From assembly GCA_002314945.1 (NCBI GenBank), contig DCHV01000094.1:1-24618 (forward strand): a DNA stretch of 24,618 bases, written 5' to 3'. Each line of letters opens with the position of its first letter. Within the stretch, counting starts at the first letter, position 1. The notes below the pieces were generated by a model. It saw nothing but the letters and a program-made list of their open reading frames with translations. It made no database searches and was not told the origin of the DNA. Shown here piece by piece: positions 15,466 to 24,472 of the stretch. Both the position numbers and the translations under genes were made by a program. This stretch comes from Prevotellaceae bacterium UBA1743 (GTDB lineage Bacteria; Bacteroidota; Bacteroidia; Bacteroidales; Bacteroidaceae).

Positions 15466-17799
15466 ATGAAGCAAAATCTGGTGATTGTAGAGAGCCCTGC
15501 CAAAGCTAAGACGATTGAAAAGTTTCTTGGAGAGGACTATACTGTATTGTCCAGTTACGGACATATCCGCGACTTAAAGAAAAAAACATTCAGTGTAGAT
15601 ATCGACACTTTCCAACCACAATATGAAATTCCTGCCGATAAGGCAAAAGTGGTGGCAGCGCTGAAGAAATCTGCATCAGAAGCAAAAACGGTATGGTTGG
15701 CTTCCGATGAAGACCGTGAAGGAGAAGCTATCAGTTGGCATCTGGCCGAAGTACTCGAACTGGACCCCAAAACCACACGACGCATCGTCTTTCACGAAAT
15801 CACGAAGAATGCCATTCTGGATGCTATCGACCACCCACGCAACATTGACATCAATCTGGTCAATGCACAACAGGCACGTCGTGTTCTCGACCGCATCGTA
15901 GGCTTCAAACTGAGTCCTGTATTGTGGCGCAAGGTGAAACCTTCACTCAGCGCAGGACGCGTACAGAGTGTTGCGGTCCGTCTGATTGTGGAGAGAGAAC
16001 GTGAGATTCAGAATTTCAAGGGGGAGGACTTCTACCGCGTGACTGCTCTCCTGAAAATGGAAGATGGCACAGAACTGAAGGCTGAATTGAACCACAGATT
16101 TTCCACTCAGGAAGAGGCTTACAAATTCCTCACACAATGTCAAGGAGCAAAACTGACGATCAGTGATATTCAGACAAAGCCCGTCAAACGTGTCCCCGCA
16201 CCTCCCTTTACCACCAGCACCCTGCAACAGGAAGCTGCCCACAAATTGGGATTCACCGTGGCACAGACGATGATGCTGGCTCAGCACTTGTACGAGAACG
16301 GATGTATCACCTACATGCGTACCGACAGTGTAAATCTGAGCACACTCTGTTTGGGAGCAAGCAAGGCGGTGATATCCGAGCAGATGGGAGACGAATATGT
16401 AAAGACGCGCCAATATCACACACAGACAAAGGGTGCACAGGAGGCTCACGAAGCCATCCGACCCACCTATATGGACAAGACACAGATCGAGGGCAATTCG
16501 CAGGAGAAGCGTCTCTACGATTTGATATGGAAACGCACCATCGCCAGCCAGATGGCAGATGCCGAATTGGAGAAAACACAGGTAAACATCACCATCGATG
16601 GACTGGACGATTACTTTGTCGTGACAGGCGAAGTGGTGAAATTCGATGGTTTCCTGCGCGTATATCGCGAGACACAACAGGAGGAAGAAAATTCGGAGGA
16701 CACATGCTCCATTCTGCCTCCCCTTGCAATAGGAATGGCATTGGAACCCCTCCAAATTTCAGCCACTCAACGTTTCGCACAGAAACCCATTCGCTACAAC
16801 GAAGCCAGTTTGGTACGTAAGTTGGAGGAGTTGGGTATCGGACGCCCCAGTACGTATGCTGCCACCATCACTACCATCCAACAACGTGAATACGTATCGA
16901 AGGGGGAAGTACTTGGCGAAGAACGCAAGTACCTGACGATGTCACTCAAGGGCAACAACATAGAGACCAGCGAAAACACGATAACGGTAGGAGCCGAACG
17001 CGGAAAACTAAGACCCACTGATACAGGTATTGTGGTGAATGACTTCCTGCACGACAACTTCCCCGATATCATGGATTACAACTTCACGGCGGACGTGGAG
17101 AAGCGCTTCGACGATATCGCCGAGGGAAAGGAACCTTGGACAGACGTGATAAGCCAGTTCTACAACGATTTCGAACCCTTAGTGGAGAAATCCGTCAACA
17201 CACGTTCCGAGCACAAGGTAGGCGAGAGAATGCTGGGAAATGATCCCAAGACGGGCTTCCCTGTCACTGTGAAGATAGGACGATTTGGGCCCGTCGTACA
17301 GTTGGGTAGTACCGAAGCAGCCGAGAAACCTCGCTTCTCCCAACTCATGAAAGGGCAGAGTCTGGAGACAATCACTCTCGAAGAGGCATTGGAACTCTTC
17401 CGTCTTCCCCGCGTCATGGGTGAATACGAAGGGAAAAAGGTTATCATCGGTGCAGGACGCTTCGGTCCATACGTGGCACATGGAGATACATACGTATCCA
17501 TTCCCAAAGGCATGAATCCCCTGGAGATGACCTTCGAAGAAAGTGTAATCCTGGTACACAAACGTAACATGGAGGAAAAGGAACGGCATCTCAAGAACTT
17601 CGGAGAAGAAGCAGATATGGAGATTCTGAATGGACGATATGGTCCATACATCGTGTACAAGGGAGCCAACTATCGACTTCCTAAAAATATGCACGACAAG
17701 GTACGCGACCTGACCTTGGAGGAATGCATGGCAGTCATCAATTCTCAAGAGGAAAAGCCAGCAGCTGCAGCTAAGCGCAAATACAACAGAAAGTCCTGA
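15466..17799 (+). CDS. topA: DNA topoisomerase I (type IA)
   Basis: A 777-residue type IA topoisomerase that relaxes negative supercoils. The Toprim domain begins IVESPAKAKTIEKFL with Glu9, and its acidic pair and neighbours are in ASDEDREGEAISWH (Asp81, Asp83, Glu85). The active-site tyrosine is Tyr283 in ITYMRTDSVNLS. ARRVLDRIVGF and RPSTYAATI are further conserved blocks. After the core the C-terminus carries repeats of the type GRFGPVVQLG, GRFGPYVAHG and GRYGPYIVYKG, the zinc-less topoisomerase repeat, and a basic tail (AAAAKRKYNRKS). No C4 zinc fingers are seen, as is common in Bacteroidota. Only 10 bases separate it from aroK, indicating one operon. Confidence 0.97.
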   Translation: MKQNLVIVESPAKAKTIEKFLGEDYTVLSSYGHIRDLKKKTFSVDIDTFQPQYEIPADKAKVVAALKKSASEAKTVWLASDEDREGEAISWHLAEVLELDPKTTRRIVFHEITKNAILDAIDHPRNIDINLVNAQQARRVLDRIVGFKLSPVLWRKVKPSLSAGRVQSVAVRLIVEREREIQNFKGEDFYRVTALLKMEDGTELKAELNHRFSTQEEAYKFLTQCQGAKLTISDIQTKPVKRVPAPPFTTSTLQQEAAHKLGFTVAQTMMLAQHLYENGCITYMRTDSVNLSTLCLGASKAVISEQMGDEYVKTRQYHTQTKGAQEAHEAIRPTYMDKTQIEGNSQEKRLYDLIWKRTIASQMADAELEKTQVNITIDGLDDYFVVTGEVVKFDGFLRVYRETQQEEENSEDTCSILPPLAIGMALEPLQISATQRFAQKPIRYNEASLVRKLEELGIGRPSTYAATITTIQQREYVSKGEVLGEERKYLTMSLKGNNIETSENTITVGAERGKLRPTDTGIVVNDFLHDNFPDIMDYNFTADVEKRFDDIAEGKEPWTDVISQFYNDFEPLVEKSVNTRSEHKVGERMLGNDPKTGFPVTVKIGRFGPVVQLGSTEAAEKPRFSQLMKGQSLETITLEEALELFRLPRVMGEYEGKKVIIGAGRFGPYVAHGDTYVSIPKGMNPLEMTFEESVILVHKRNMEEKERHLKNFGEEADMEILNGRYGPYIVYKGANYRLPKNMHDKVRDLTLEECMAVINSQEEKPAAAAKRKYNRKS

Positions 17800-17809
17800 G
17801 ACACTCGGC

Positions 17810-18337
17810 ATGACACGGATTATACTCGTAGGATACATGGGGTCAGGAAAGACCACAGTGGGTCGGCAATTGGCCATGGCCTTGGGACTTCAATTCTACG
17901 ATTTGGATTGGTATATCGAAATGCGATATCATCGATCGGTGGATCAACTCTTTGCCGAAAGAGGTGAGGCTGAATTCCGAAAACTGGAGCACAACATGCT
18001 TCACGAAGCGGCCGAGTTTGAGGATATTGTCCTCAGTTGCGGAGGAGGAACCCCCTGCCATTTTGACAACATGGATTACATGAATCAACAGGCAGAAACC
18101 GTGTATCTGAAGGCTGATCCGGAAGTGTTGGCCGCCCACCTGAACATGGGCAAAGTGGTGCGTCCGCTCATCAAAGGAAAAAAAGGGGATGAACTCATAC
18201 AATTCATCCAGGAATCCCTGGCTCAGCGCGAATCGTTCTATTCCAAGGCAAAACATACGCTGGACGTCAATCTACTCGACAACCACGAAAAAATCAAGAT
18301 TACCGTGAGTCTCCTACGTCAAGAACTGGGACTTTAA
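17810..18337 (+). CDS. aroK: Shikimate kinase
   Basis: A 175-residue cytosolic kinase that phosphorylates shikimate at the 3-hydroxyl using ATP (step five of chorismate synthesis). The P-loop GYMGSGKTTVG spans residues 8-18. The shikimate-binding Asp31-Leu-Asp33 and Arg57 (in EAEFRKLE) are present, as is the GGG motif at 78-80 (LSCGGGTP). The lid arginine is in KVVRPLI. The length is standard for the family. It is encoded 10 bases after topA and 26 before argB. Confidence 0.96.
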   Translation: MTRIILVGYMGSGKTTVGRQLAMALGLQFYDLDWYIEMRYHRSVDQLFAERGEAEFRKLEHNMLHEAAEFEDIVLSCGGGTPCHFDNMDYMNQQAETVYLKADPEVLAAHLNMGKVVRPLIKGKKGDELIQFIQESLAQRESFYSKAKHTLDVNLLDNHEKIKITVSLLRQELGL

Positions 18338-18363
18338 AAATACATACACTCATCCACACAGAC

Positions 18364-19134
18364 ATGGAAAAACTTACCATTGTGAAAGTGGGCGGCGGCA
18401 TTGTGGAAGACCCCGTTAGCCTGCAACAGTTATTAAAGGAATTTTCTGCATTGCACGGGAACAAAGTATTGGTGCATGGAGGAGGACGAAGCGCTACACG
18501 CATCGCGACTCTGTTGGGCATCGAAAGTCAGATGGTGAACGGAAGACGCATCACCGATGACAAGATGTTGGACGTAGTAACTATGGTATATGGCGGACTT
18601 GTGAACAAGACCGTTGTGGCTGGACTTCAGGCACAGGGGGTGAATGCATTGGGATTGACAGGAGCCGACATGAACGTCATACGTAGCCACAAACGTCCCG
18701 TCCGAGAAGTTGACTATGGATGGGTAGGTGACGTGGAACAGGCAGATGGTGAAATGCTTTCTGCGCTCATAAACAAAGGAGTAGTACCTGTAATGGCCCC
18801 ACTCACACACGATGGGCAAGGACACATGCTCAACACCAATGCAGACACAATAGCCAGTGAAGTAGCTTGTGTCCTGGCTCCCTACTTCGAGGTAACCCTC
18901 ACCTATTGTTTCGAAAAACGAGGCGTCTTACACGATGCCGAGGACGAGGAGAGTGTGATTGCACATATCTCGGAAGAAGAGTTCCACCATCTCACACAAG
19001 AAGGTGTCATTGCTGGAGGAATGATTCCAAAACTGGAGAATGCCTTTCAGGCAATTCATCGAGGAGTGGCAAAAGTGATGATTACCCGAGCTGACAATGT
19101 GGATGGAAGCAGGGGTACCTTGATAGAAGCATAA
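18364..19134 (+). CDS. argB: Acetylglutamate kinase family protein (arginine biosynthesis)
   Basis: A 256-residue amino-acid kinase catalysing phosphorylation of the gamma-carboxyl of an N-acylglutamate in arginine synthesis. Motifs: KVGGG at residues 8-12, VHGGGRSA around 37-44, LGLTGADMN, NTNADTIASEVA and the C-terminal GVIAGGMIPKLENA. It lacks the long N-terminal helix found in arginine-inhibited hexameric forms, so allosteric arginine control is not expected. In Bacteroides fragilis the pathway uses N-succinyl rather than N-acetyl intermediates (a succinylornithine transcarbamylase is known), so succinylglutamate is a possible substrate here. No terminator follows before the GH2 gene. Confidence 0.93.
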   Translation: MEKLTIVKVGGGIVEDPVSLQQLLKEFSALHGNKVLVHGGGRSATRIATLLGIESQMVNGRRITDDKMLDVVTMVYGGLVNKTVVAGLQAQGVNALGLTGADMNVIRSHKRPVREVDYGWVGDVEQADGEMLSALINKGVVPVMAPLTHDGQGHMLNTNADTIASEVACVLAPYFEVTLTYCFEKRGVLHDAEDEESVIAHISEEEFHHLTQEGVIAGGMIPKLENAFQAIHRGVAKVMITRADNVDGSRGTLIEA

Positions 19135-19160
19135 AGAACAACAATTATATTTCAACCTAT

Positions 19161-22100
19161 ATGAAAAACCTGATATCCTCAATCTTGTTGAGTTTCGCCA
19201 TCACAGCCATGGCGGATGAGAAGCCCTTGGAGGGTTTCGAGTATGGTACTATACAAGCTCCTGTTGGAAACGAATGGGAATCCCCCACTCAATTGTCCTA
19301 CAACAAGGAACAGCCACGTGCCTACATGTTCCATTTTGCTACCACCGAGGAGGCAAAGCATGTCCTCCCCACCGCTTCATCCTATTATCTGACGTTGGAT
19401 GGCACATGGAAGTTTCATTGGGTGGCTTCGCCCGAGGAACGTCCCAAAGACTTTTTCCAGACAGGGTACGACGTTTCACTGTGGGATGACATTCTAGTAC
19501 CTGGGTGCTGGAATGTACAAGGATTGCAGTCGGATGGCACGATGAAATATGGTGTGCCCATTTATGTCAACCAACCTGTCATCTTCTATCACAAGATAGA
19601 GGAGGGTGACTGGAAAAAGGGAGTGATGCGTGAACCCGAGGATAAACGATTCACCACCTACAAATATCGCAACGAAGTGGGCTCCTACCGACGTACGTTT
19701 ACGATACCCACTCGTTGGGAAGGACGACAAATCTTCATCAATTTCGACGGTGTAGATAGTTTCTTCTACCTGTGGATCAACGGACAGTACGTAGGATTTA
19801 GCAAAAACAGCCGAAACACAGCACAATTCAACATCACGCGCTTCCTCAATCCCGAGGGAGAGAATTCTGTGGCAGTGGAGGTATATCGCAATAGCGATGG
19901 TTCTTTCCTCGAAGCACAGGATATGTTCCGTCTTCCAGGTATCATCCGAAGCACCTATCTGACTACATCACCCGAAGTGGAACTCCGCGATATGGCTTTG
20001 CGTACTGTGTCGTACGACAAGGATGGAGCACAGATTGCATGGGATGCCCAATTGCGTAATTTCACCAAGAAGGAAGCAAAGGGTTACACCGTGGATTACA
20101 AAATCTATAGCGTGGAACTCTATCAAGATGATATCGAAAAACAGGTGGCTGAAGGTAGTTTCCCCGTGCAGACATTAGGGGTACAAGACAACGTATCGGA
20201 GATGCATCAGCAAATATCCATCTCTGGAAACGTGCGACAGTGGAGTGCAGAGGCCCCCTATCGCTACATCTTTGTAGCCGAGGTGAAAGACAGGAAAGGA
20301 AAGACAGTGGATTGCATAAGCGATTTCTTTGGCATCCGTACGGTGGAAATTAGCGAGACCTCCGCACAGGATGATGAATTCGGATTGGCTGGACGCTATT
20401 TTTATGTCAATGGAAAGCCAGTAAAACTAAAGGGAGTAAACCGACATGAAACCAATCTTCACCTCGGACATGCCATCACACAGGATCAGATGCGCAAGGA
20501 GGTATTCCTGATGAAGAGGGGAAATATCAACCATGTACGCCTTTCTCACTATAGCAATGCTCCTTATTGGTACTATCTGGCAGATCGCTATGGTCTCTAT
20601 CTCGAGGATGAAGCCAATGCCGAAAGCCACGAATACTATTATGGAAAGGAATCCTTGAGCCATCCCATTGAATGGAGAGCCGCTCATGTAGCACGTAGCA
20701 TGGAACTTGTCAGAAGCCATGTCAACCACCCGAGCATTGTCATCTGGTCGTTGGGCAACGAGGGAGGACCAGGCGACAACTACCTGGCAGCATATCAAGC
20801 AATTGCTTCATTTGACAAGAGCCGCCCCGTACAATATGAACGCAACAACGATATCGTGGATATGGGCTCTAACCAATACCCCAGCGTGGATTGGGTGCGC
20901 TATGCCGTGCAAGGCGGAGCTGACATCAAATATCCGTTCCATATCTCGGAATATGCACATTCCATGGGTAATTCCGCAGGTAATCTGGTAGATTATTGGG
21001 AGGCAATGGAATCCACCAACTTCTTCTGTGGTGCAGCTATATGGGATTGGGTGGATCAGGCAATCGACACCTACCTTCCTGATGGAACGAAATACATGGG
21101 ATATGGTGGTGATCATGGCGATTGGCCCAACGATGGTATGTTCTGCATGAACGGAACAATGCTGCCCGACCTCACGCCAAAACCTCAATACTATGAAGTG
21201 AAGAAAGTCTATCAGAATGTAGGCGTAAAGATGGTGGACAAGGAAAAGGGCCTCATCGAGATCTTCAACAAGAACTATTTCACCAACCTCGAATACGACG
21301 TGGTATATAAAGTGCAGCAGGAGGGACGCACGCTCTACGAGGAGCCTCTCGAAGGCGTAAAAGGCCTATCACCACGTACTACTAAGCAAGTACAGTTCTC
21401 CACTCGCTTCTCCGAGAATCCCGATTGGGAGAACGTGACGGTCGAAGTGGATTTCCTTCAACCGAAGGATTGTCCTTGGGCAAAGAAGGGATATGTACAG
21501 ATGGCTGAGCAGTTTGAATATCGCAGAGGCAAGGAAGCAACACCCTACAAAACCATCACCGAGCAGCAGCCAAAAGACGTAAAGCTGAAAATCGTAAAAG
21601 GAGGTACCGAGATTGATGTGCAAGGCGCCGATTTCCACGTATGCTTCGACGAAAGCAACGGATATATCAACACCTTGGTGTATGGAGGAGAAACTGTCAT
21701 AGAGGCTGGAAATGGCCCGAAACTGGATGCATTCCGAGCTCCGGTAGATAATGACAATTGGGCTTGGAGCCAGTGGTTCGAAAACGGCCTCTACGACTTA
21801 CATCATCGTACTACCTCAGCCCCCATTGTAGCAGAAGGACAAGACGGCAGTGTACAACTCGTCTTCAATGTCTTCAGTCAGGCAACTCACCATGGTTTGG
21901 TACATCGTCGTCCGGGCAAGGCTGGTGCCCCCATTGATAGCATCTCCCAAAATGGCGAGATGACCGAAGAAGACTTTCATTTCACCAGTACTTTGCGATA
22001 TACCGTCTATCCCGATGGAAGTATTGCTTTGGCCAGTCAGATTGTAAGCAGCAATGCACAGGTAGTATTACCCCGTCTGGGATATGCCTTGAAGATGCCT

Positions 22101-23222
22101 ACGCGATACGACCGATATACCTACTATGGACGTGGGCCTCAGAACAACTATGCTGACCGCAAGACAGGGGCCTTCTTCGGGCTCTACGAAAGTACTGTAC
22201 AGGAACAGTTTGTACACTTCCCCAAGCCACAGAGCATGGGTAATCGCGAAGAAGTGAGTTGGTGTGCCCTCACTACTGCCGATGGAAACGGGTTGGAATT
22301 CATTGCCGACTATGACACACGCATGAGCACCTCGGCACTTCCATGGAGTGCCTTGCAAATGACATTGGCTGCCCATCCCTACCAACTGCCTCAGAGCGAC
22401 GGGACTTACTTGCATCTTGATTGTCAGGTTACAGGTCTTGGTGGCAATAGTTGTGGACAGGGAGGCCCTCTCAGTCCTGACCAAGTGAAAGGAGATACTC
22501 ATCAGATGAAATTCCTCATCCGCCCGCTTCGCAAGAATCAGGATATGATACAGAACGCCCGTGTCCGGATAAACTCCTCCTATCCCATCACCATCGTGCG
22601 TGATCGCTCAGGAAATGTCTCTATCGAGGGCGACAATGACTCACATTCAGCCATTTTCTTCACTCAGGATACAAAGAAGAAACCCATCGTTCAACGCTAT
22701 GACGGGACGCCCTTCGAACTACGCAAGGGAGGCACTATCACAGCATGGTACGAGGGAGAGGAGAAAATTGTCTCCACCGCCACATTCCAGGCCATAGAAA
22801 ACATACCCGTACAAATTGCATACGTGAGTAGCGAAGAGACGCCCAATGATGAGGTGGCACAGAATCTCGTAGATGGTGATCCCGCCACCATTTGGCATAC
22901 ATCCTACAGCATTACTGTGACCAAATACCCTCACTGGGTTGATTTCGATTGTGGAGAGAACAAAGTCATAAAGGGCTTTGTGTATCTACCTCGCCAGGAT
23001 GGACCGAATGGTAGAATCAAGGGCTACCAACTGCAAGTCAGCGCAGACGGAAAGAAATGGAGCGAACCTGTTTGTACAGGAGAATTTTCCAACGACAAGA
23101 ACGAGAAAAAAGTATTGTTCGACAAGCCTCAGAAGGGCCGTTTCCTACGCTTCACAGCTCTCAGCAGCCAGGCAGGAGGAGACTTTGCCAGTGGTGCGGA
23201 ATTTACCGTACTGGCCGAGTAG
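19161..23222 (+). CDS. Exported GH2 beta-galactosidase-type enzyme with C-terminal discoidin domain
   Basis: A 1353-residue LacZ-like glycoside hydrolase. A signal peptide (MKNLISSILLSFAITAMA) sends it out of the cytoplasm. In order: sugar-binding jelly-roll (about 65-260, with FDGVDSFFYLWINGQYVGFSK and RLPGIIRSTYL), immunoglobulin-like domain, and TIM barrel beginning near LKGVNRHETN. The acid/base is Glu534 in SLGNEGGPGD, and the nucleophile is Glu597 in HISEYAHSMGN. It continues with a second Ig-like domain and a Bgal_small_N superdomain (FRAPVDNDNW, YYGRGPQNNYADR). The last 140 residues form an F5/8 type C domain (LVDGDPATIWHTSY, WVDFDCGEN). The aglycone/linkage specificity is uncertain because GH2 also contains other beta-glycosidases. 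The start lies 26 bases after argB without an intervening terminator. Confidence 0.93.
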   Translation: MKNLISSILLSFAITAMADEKPLEGFEYGTIQAPVGNEWESPTQLSYNKEQPRAYMFHFATTEEAKHVLPTASSYYLTLDGTWKFHWVASPEERPKDFFQTGYDVSLWDDILVPGCWNVQGLQSDGTMKYGVPIYVNQPVIFYHKIEEGDWKKGVMREPEDKRFTTYKYRNEVGSYRRTFTIPTRWEGRQIFINFDGVDSFFYLWINGQYVGFSKNSRNTAQFNITRFLNPEGENSVAVEVYRNSDGSFLEAQDMFRLPGIIRSTYLTTSPEVELRDMALRTVSYDKDGAQIAWDAQLRNFTKKEAKGYTVDYKIYSVELYQDDIEKQVAEGSFPVQTLGVQDNVSEMHQQISISGNVRQWSAEAPYRYIFVAEVKDRKGKTVDCISDFFGIRTVEISETSAQDDEFGLAGRYFYVNGKPVKLKGVNRHETNLHLGHAITQDQMRKEVFLMKRGNINHVRLSHYSNAPYWYYLADRYGLYLEDEANAESHEYYYGKESLSHPIEWRAAHVARSMELVRSHVNHPSIVIWSLGNEGGPGDNYLAAYQAIASFDKSRPVQYERNNDIVDMGSNQYPSVDWVRYAVQGGADIKYPFHISEYAHSMGNSAGNLVDYWEAMESTNFFCGAAIWDWVDQAIDTYLPDGTKYMGYGGDHGDWPNDGMFCMNGTMLPDLTPKPQYYEVKKVYQNVGVKMVDKEKGLIEIFNKNYFTNLEYDVVYKVQQEGRTLYEEPLEGVKGLSPRTTKQVQFSTRFSENPDWENVTVEVDFLQPKDCPWAKKGYVQMAEQFEYRRGKEATPYKTITEQQPKDVKLKIVKGGTEIDVQGADFHVCFDESNGYINTLVYGGETVIEAGNGPKLDAFRAPVDNDNWAWSQWFENGLYDLHHRTTSAPIVAEGQDGSVQLVFNVFSQATHHGLVHRRPGKAGAPIDSISQNGEMTEEDFHFTSTLRYTVYPDGSIALASQIVSSNAQVVLPRLGYALKMPTRYDRYTYYGRGPQNNYADRKTGAFFGLYESTVQEQFVHFPKPQSMGNREEVSWCALTTADGNGLEFIADYDTRMSTSALPWSALQMTLAAHPYQLPQSDGTYLHLDCQVTGLGGNSCGQGGPLSPDQVKGDTHQMKFLIRPLRKNQDMIQNARVRINSSYPITIVRDRSGNVSIEGDNDSHSAIFFTQDTKKKPIVQRYDGTPFELRKGGTITAWYEGEEKIVSTATFQAIENIPVQIAYVSSEETPNDEVAQNLVDGDPATIWHTSYSITVTKYPHWVDFDCGENKVIKGFVYLPRQDGPNGRIKGYQLQVSADGKKWSEPVCTGEFSNDKNEKKVLFDKPQKGRFLRFTALSSQAGGDFASGAEFTVLAE

Positions 23223-24099
23223 AGAACCACGCCTCCACTTCAACTGCATCTTTTTTCAACTGGGCCTTGAGTGAATCCAGCGAATCAAAGAGTCGCTCAT
23301 CACGCAATCTCTTATGGAGATGCAGTTGTACCGTTTTCTCATACAGATCACCCGAGAAATCCAACAGATGTACCTCGATGGACGTGTCATCGCCATTCTG
23401 CAGAGTGGGACGACTGCCGATATTCAACATGCCAGGCCCCAAAGAAGCCCCATCCACCGACACATCCACGATATAAGCCCCCTTGGGAGGAAGTAACTTT
23501 CGTTCCGTCATCTGCACGTTTGCTGTAGGAAATCCCATCGTACGCCCCACTCTCCGTCCTTCCACCACCTTTCCCGATAGAGAGTAAGCATAACCCAACA
23601 TAGACTCCACCCTCTCCATCTCTCCCTCACTGATGGACTTACGGATAATGCTACTGCTTACTTTCTCCCCCTCCAAAACCACAGCTTGAATTACGTCAAT
23701 TCCCAACTCTTTCCCCCAACGTGCATAATCCTCGTATGAAGCCTCGTCATGACCGAAATGGTGGTTGTAACCGACAATCAGATAACGTACGTCAAACTTT
23801 TCCATCAGCACGTCACGCATAAACTGATATGCCGTCATCCGGCTCAGTTCGTCGGTGAATGGCAGAATTTCCACTCTATCCACACCCGTACTACGGAGTA
23901 AGGCTAATTTCTCCTCCAACGTATTCAGCGGTTGCGGCACACACGTGGGACATACCACATTGCGAGGGTGAGAGTCGAAGGTGATGAGCATCGAAGAGAT
24001 ACCATGCAACATAGCCACCTCCCTCACTTGACGAATCAGAAACTGGTGTCCCAAATGCACCCCGTCAAAAAAACCTATACTTGCAACGTACCCTTTCAT
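23203..24099 (-). CDS. ribF: Bifunctional riboflavin kinase / FAD synthetase
   Basis: A 298-residue cytosolic enzyme making FMN and then FAD from riboflavin. The N-terminal FAD synthetase domain has SIGFFDGVHLGHQFL and ITFDSHPR, and the HxGH nucleotidyltransferase motif is intact. VGYNHHFGHD lies mid-domain. The C-terminal riboflavin kinase domain shows VGRTMGFPTANVQ, PPKGAYIVDV, MLNIGSRPT and EVHLLDFSGDLY. I chose the ATG at 24099; the frame could extend two codons to a TTG at 24105, but the promoter box at 24110-24117 makes that implausible. Compared with many homologues it lacks a short N-terminal extension before the GFFDG strand. The 3' end overlaps the convergent GH2 gene by 20 bases. 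Confidence 0.95.
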   Translation of the reverse strand: MKGYVASIGFFDGVHLGHQFLIRQVREVAMLHGISSMLITFDSHPRNVVCPTCVPQPLNTLEEKLALLRSTGVDRVEILPFTDELSRMTAYQFMRDVLMEKFDVRYLIVGYNHHFGHDEASYEDYARWGKELGIDVIQAVVLEGEKVSSSIIRKSISEGEMERVESMLGYAYSLSGKVVEGRRVGRTMGFPTANVQMTERKLLPPKGAYIVDVSVDGASLGPGMLNIGSRPTLQNGDDTSIEVHLLDFSGDLYEKTVQLHLHKRLRDERLFDSLDSLKAQLKKDAVEVEAWFSTRPVR

Positions 24100-24109
24100 T
24101 TTCAATATG

Positions 24110-24117
24110 CAAAATTA
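24110..24117 (-). promoter_or_regulatory. -7 box of ribF
   Basis: Minus-strand TAATTTTG matches TAnnTTTG. Its position puts the transcription start only about 6 nt before the ATG at 24099, so the mRNA would have a very short leader. Confidence 0.5.
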
Positions 24118-24156
24118 CCCAATTATCCCCTCAGAGCCAAATTTTCCAACTATTCA

Positions 24157-24188
24157 TTTGCAAATTTCAGCAGAAACCTCTACCTTTG
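24157..24188 (+). promoter_or_regulatory. Promoter of tRNA-Met
   Basis: TTTG at 24157-24160 and TACCTTTG at 24181-24188 are exactly 20 bases apart, a full consensus promoter. Transcription would start near 24193, about 28 nt before the mature tRNA. Confidence 0.75.
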
Positions 24189-24220
24189 CAGCCGAAATCC
24201 GTGACATACACGAATTCATC

Positions 24221-24294
24221 GGACTTGTAGCTCAGTTGGTTAGAGCAACAGACTCATAATCTGGAGGTCTTAGGTTCAAGCCCTAACTGGTCCA
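24221..24294 (+). tRNA. tRNA-Met (CAU), probably elongator
   Basis: A 74-nt cloverleaf. The acceptor GGACTTG pairs with CTGGTCC, with one U-U mismatch and one G-U. The D-arm is GCTC/GAGC. The anticodon stem-loop contains CTCATAA with anticodon CAT at the centre. The T-arm TTAGG-TTCAAGC-CCTAA is perfect. The discriminator is A, and CCA is not encoded (CAC follows). A CAT anticodon could also be initiator Met or lysidine-modified Ile. The acceptor starts with a normal G-C pair, and the sequence resembles elongator Met, which I favour. Confidence 0.92.
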
Positions 24295-24301
24295 CACTGA
24301 T

Positions 24302-24340
24302 AATCAGCAATTTACAACAAAAGTAAGTTGCTGATTTTTC
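24302..24340 (+). terminator. Intrinsic terminator after tRNA-Met
   Basis: AATCAGCAA (24302-24310) pairs with TTGCTGATT (24328-24336). The stem extends through a T-G wobble into TTAC/GTAA, giving about 14 pairs around the loop AACAAAA. A T-run follows. It lies 8 bases after the tRNA. Confidence 0.85.
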
Positions 24341-24472
24341 TTTCTGGGAAAACAATGGGAAAACAGCGACGTTTTGATACGGGAAGTGATACTATTTGAG
24401 GTTATTTAACTCTCATACTTGGTTTGAGTATGAAAAATTAGCCTAAAGAGCACAAATCAAGATACGATCTAA
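24341..24472. other. Degenerate, AT-rich junction downstream of the tRNA
   Basis: No intact gene. It contains two nearby GGGAAAACA words and a 7-bp hairpin, TCATACT (24413-24419) with AGTATGA (24427-24433). The composition and closeness to a tRNA are what one sees at old integration sites of tRNA-targeting elements, but no integrase is visible and no copy of the tRNA 3' end is repeated here. Confidence 0.35.
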
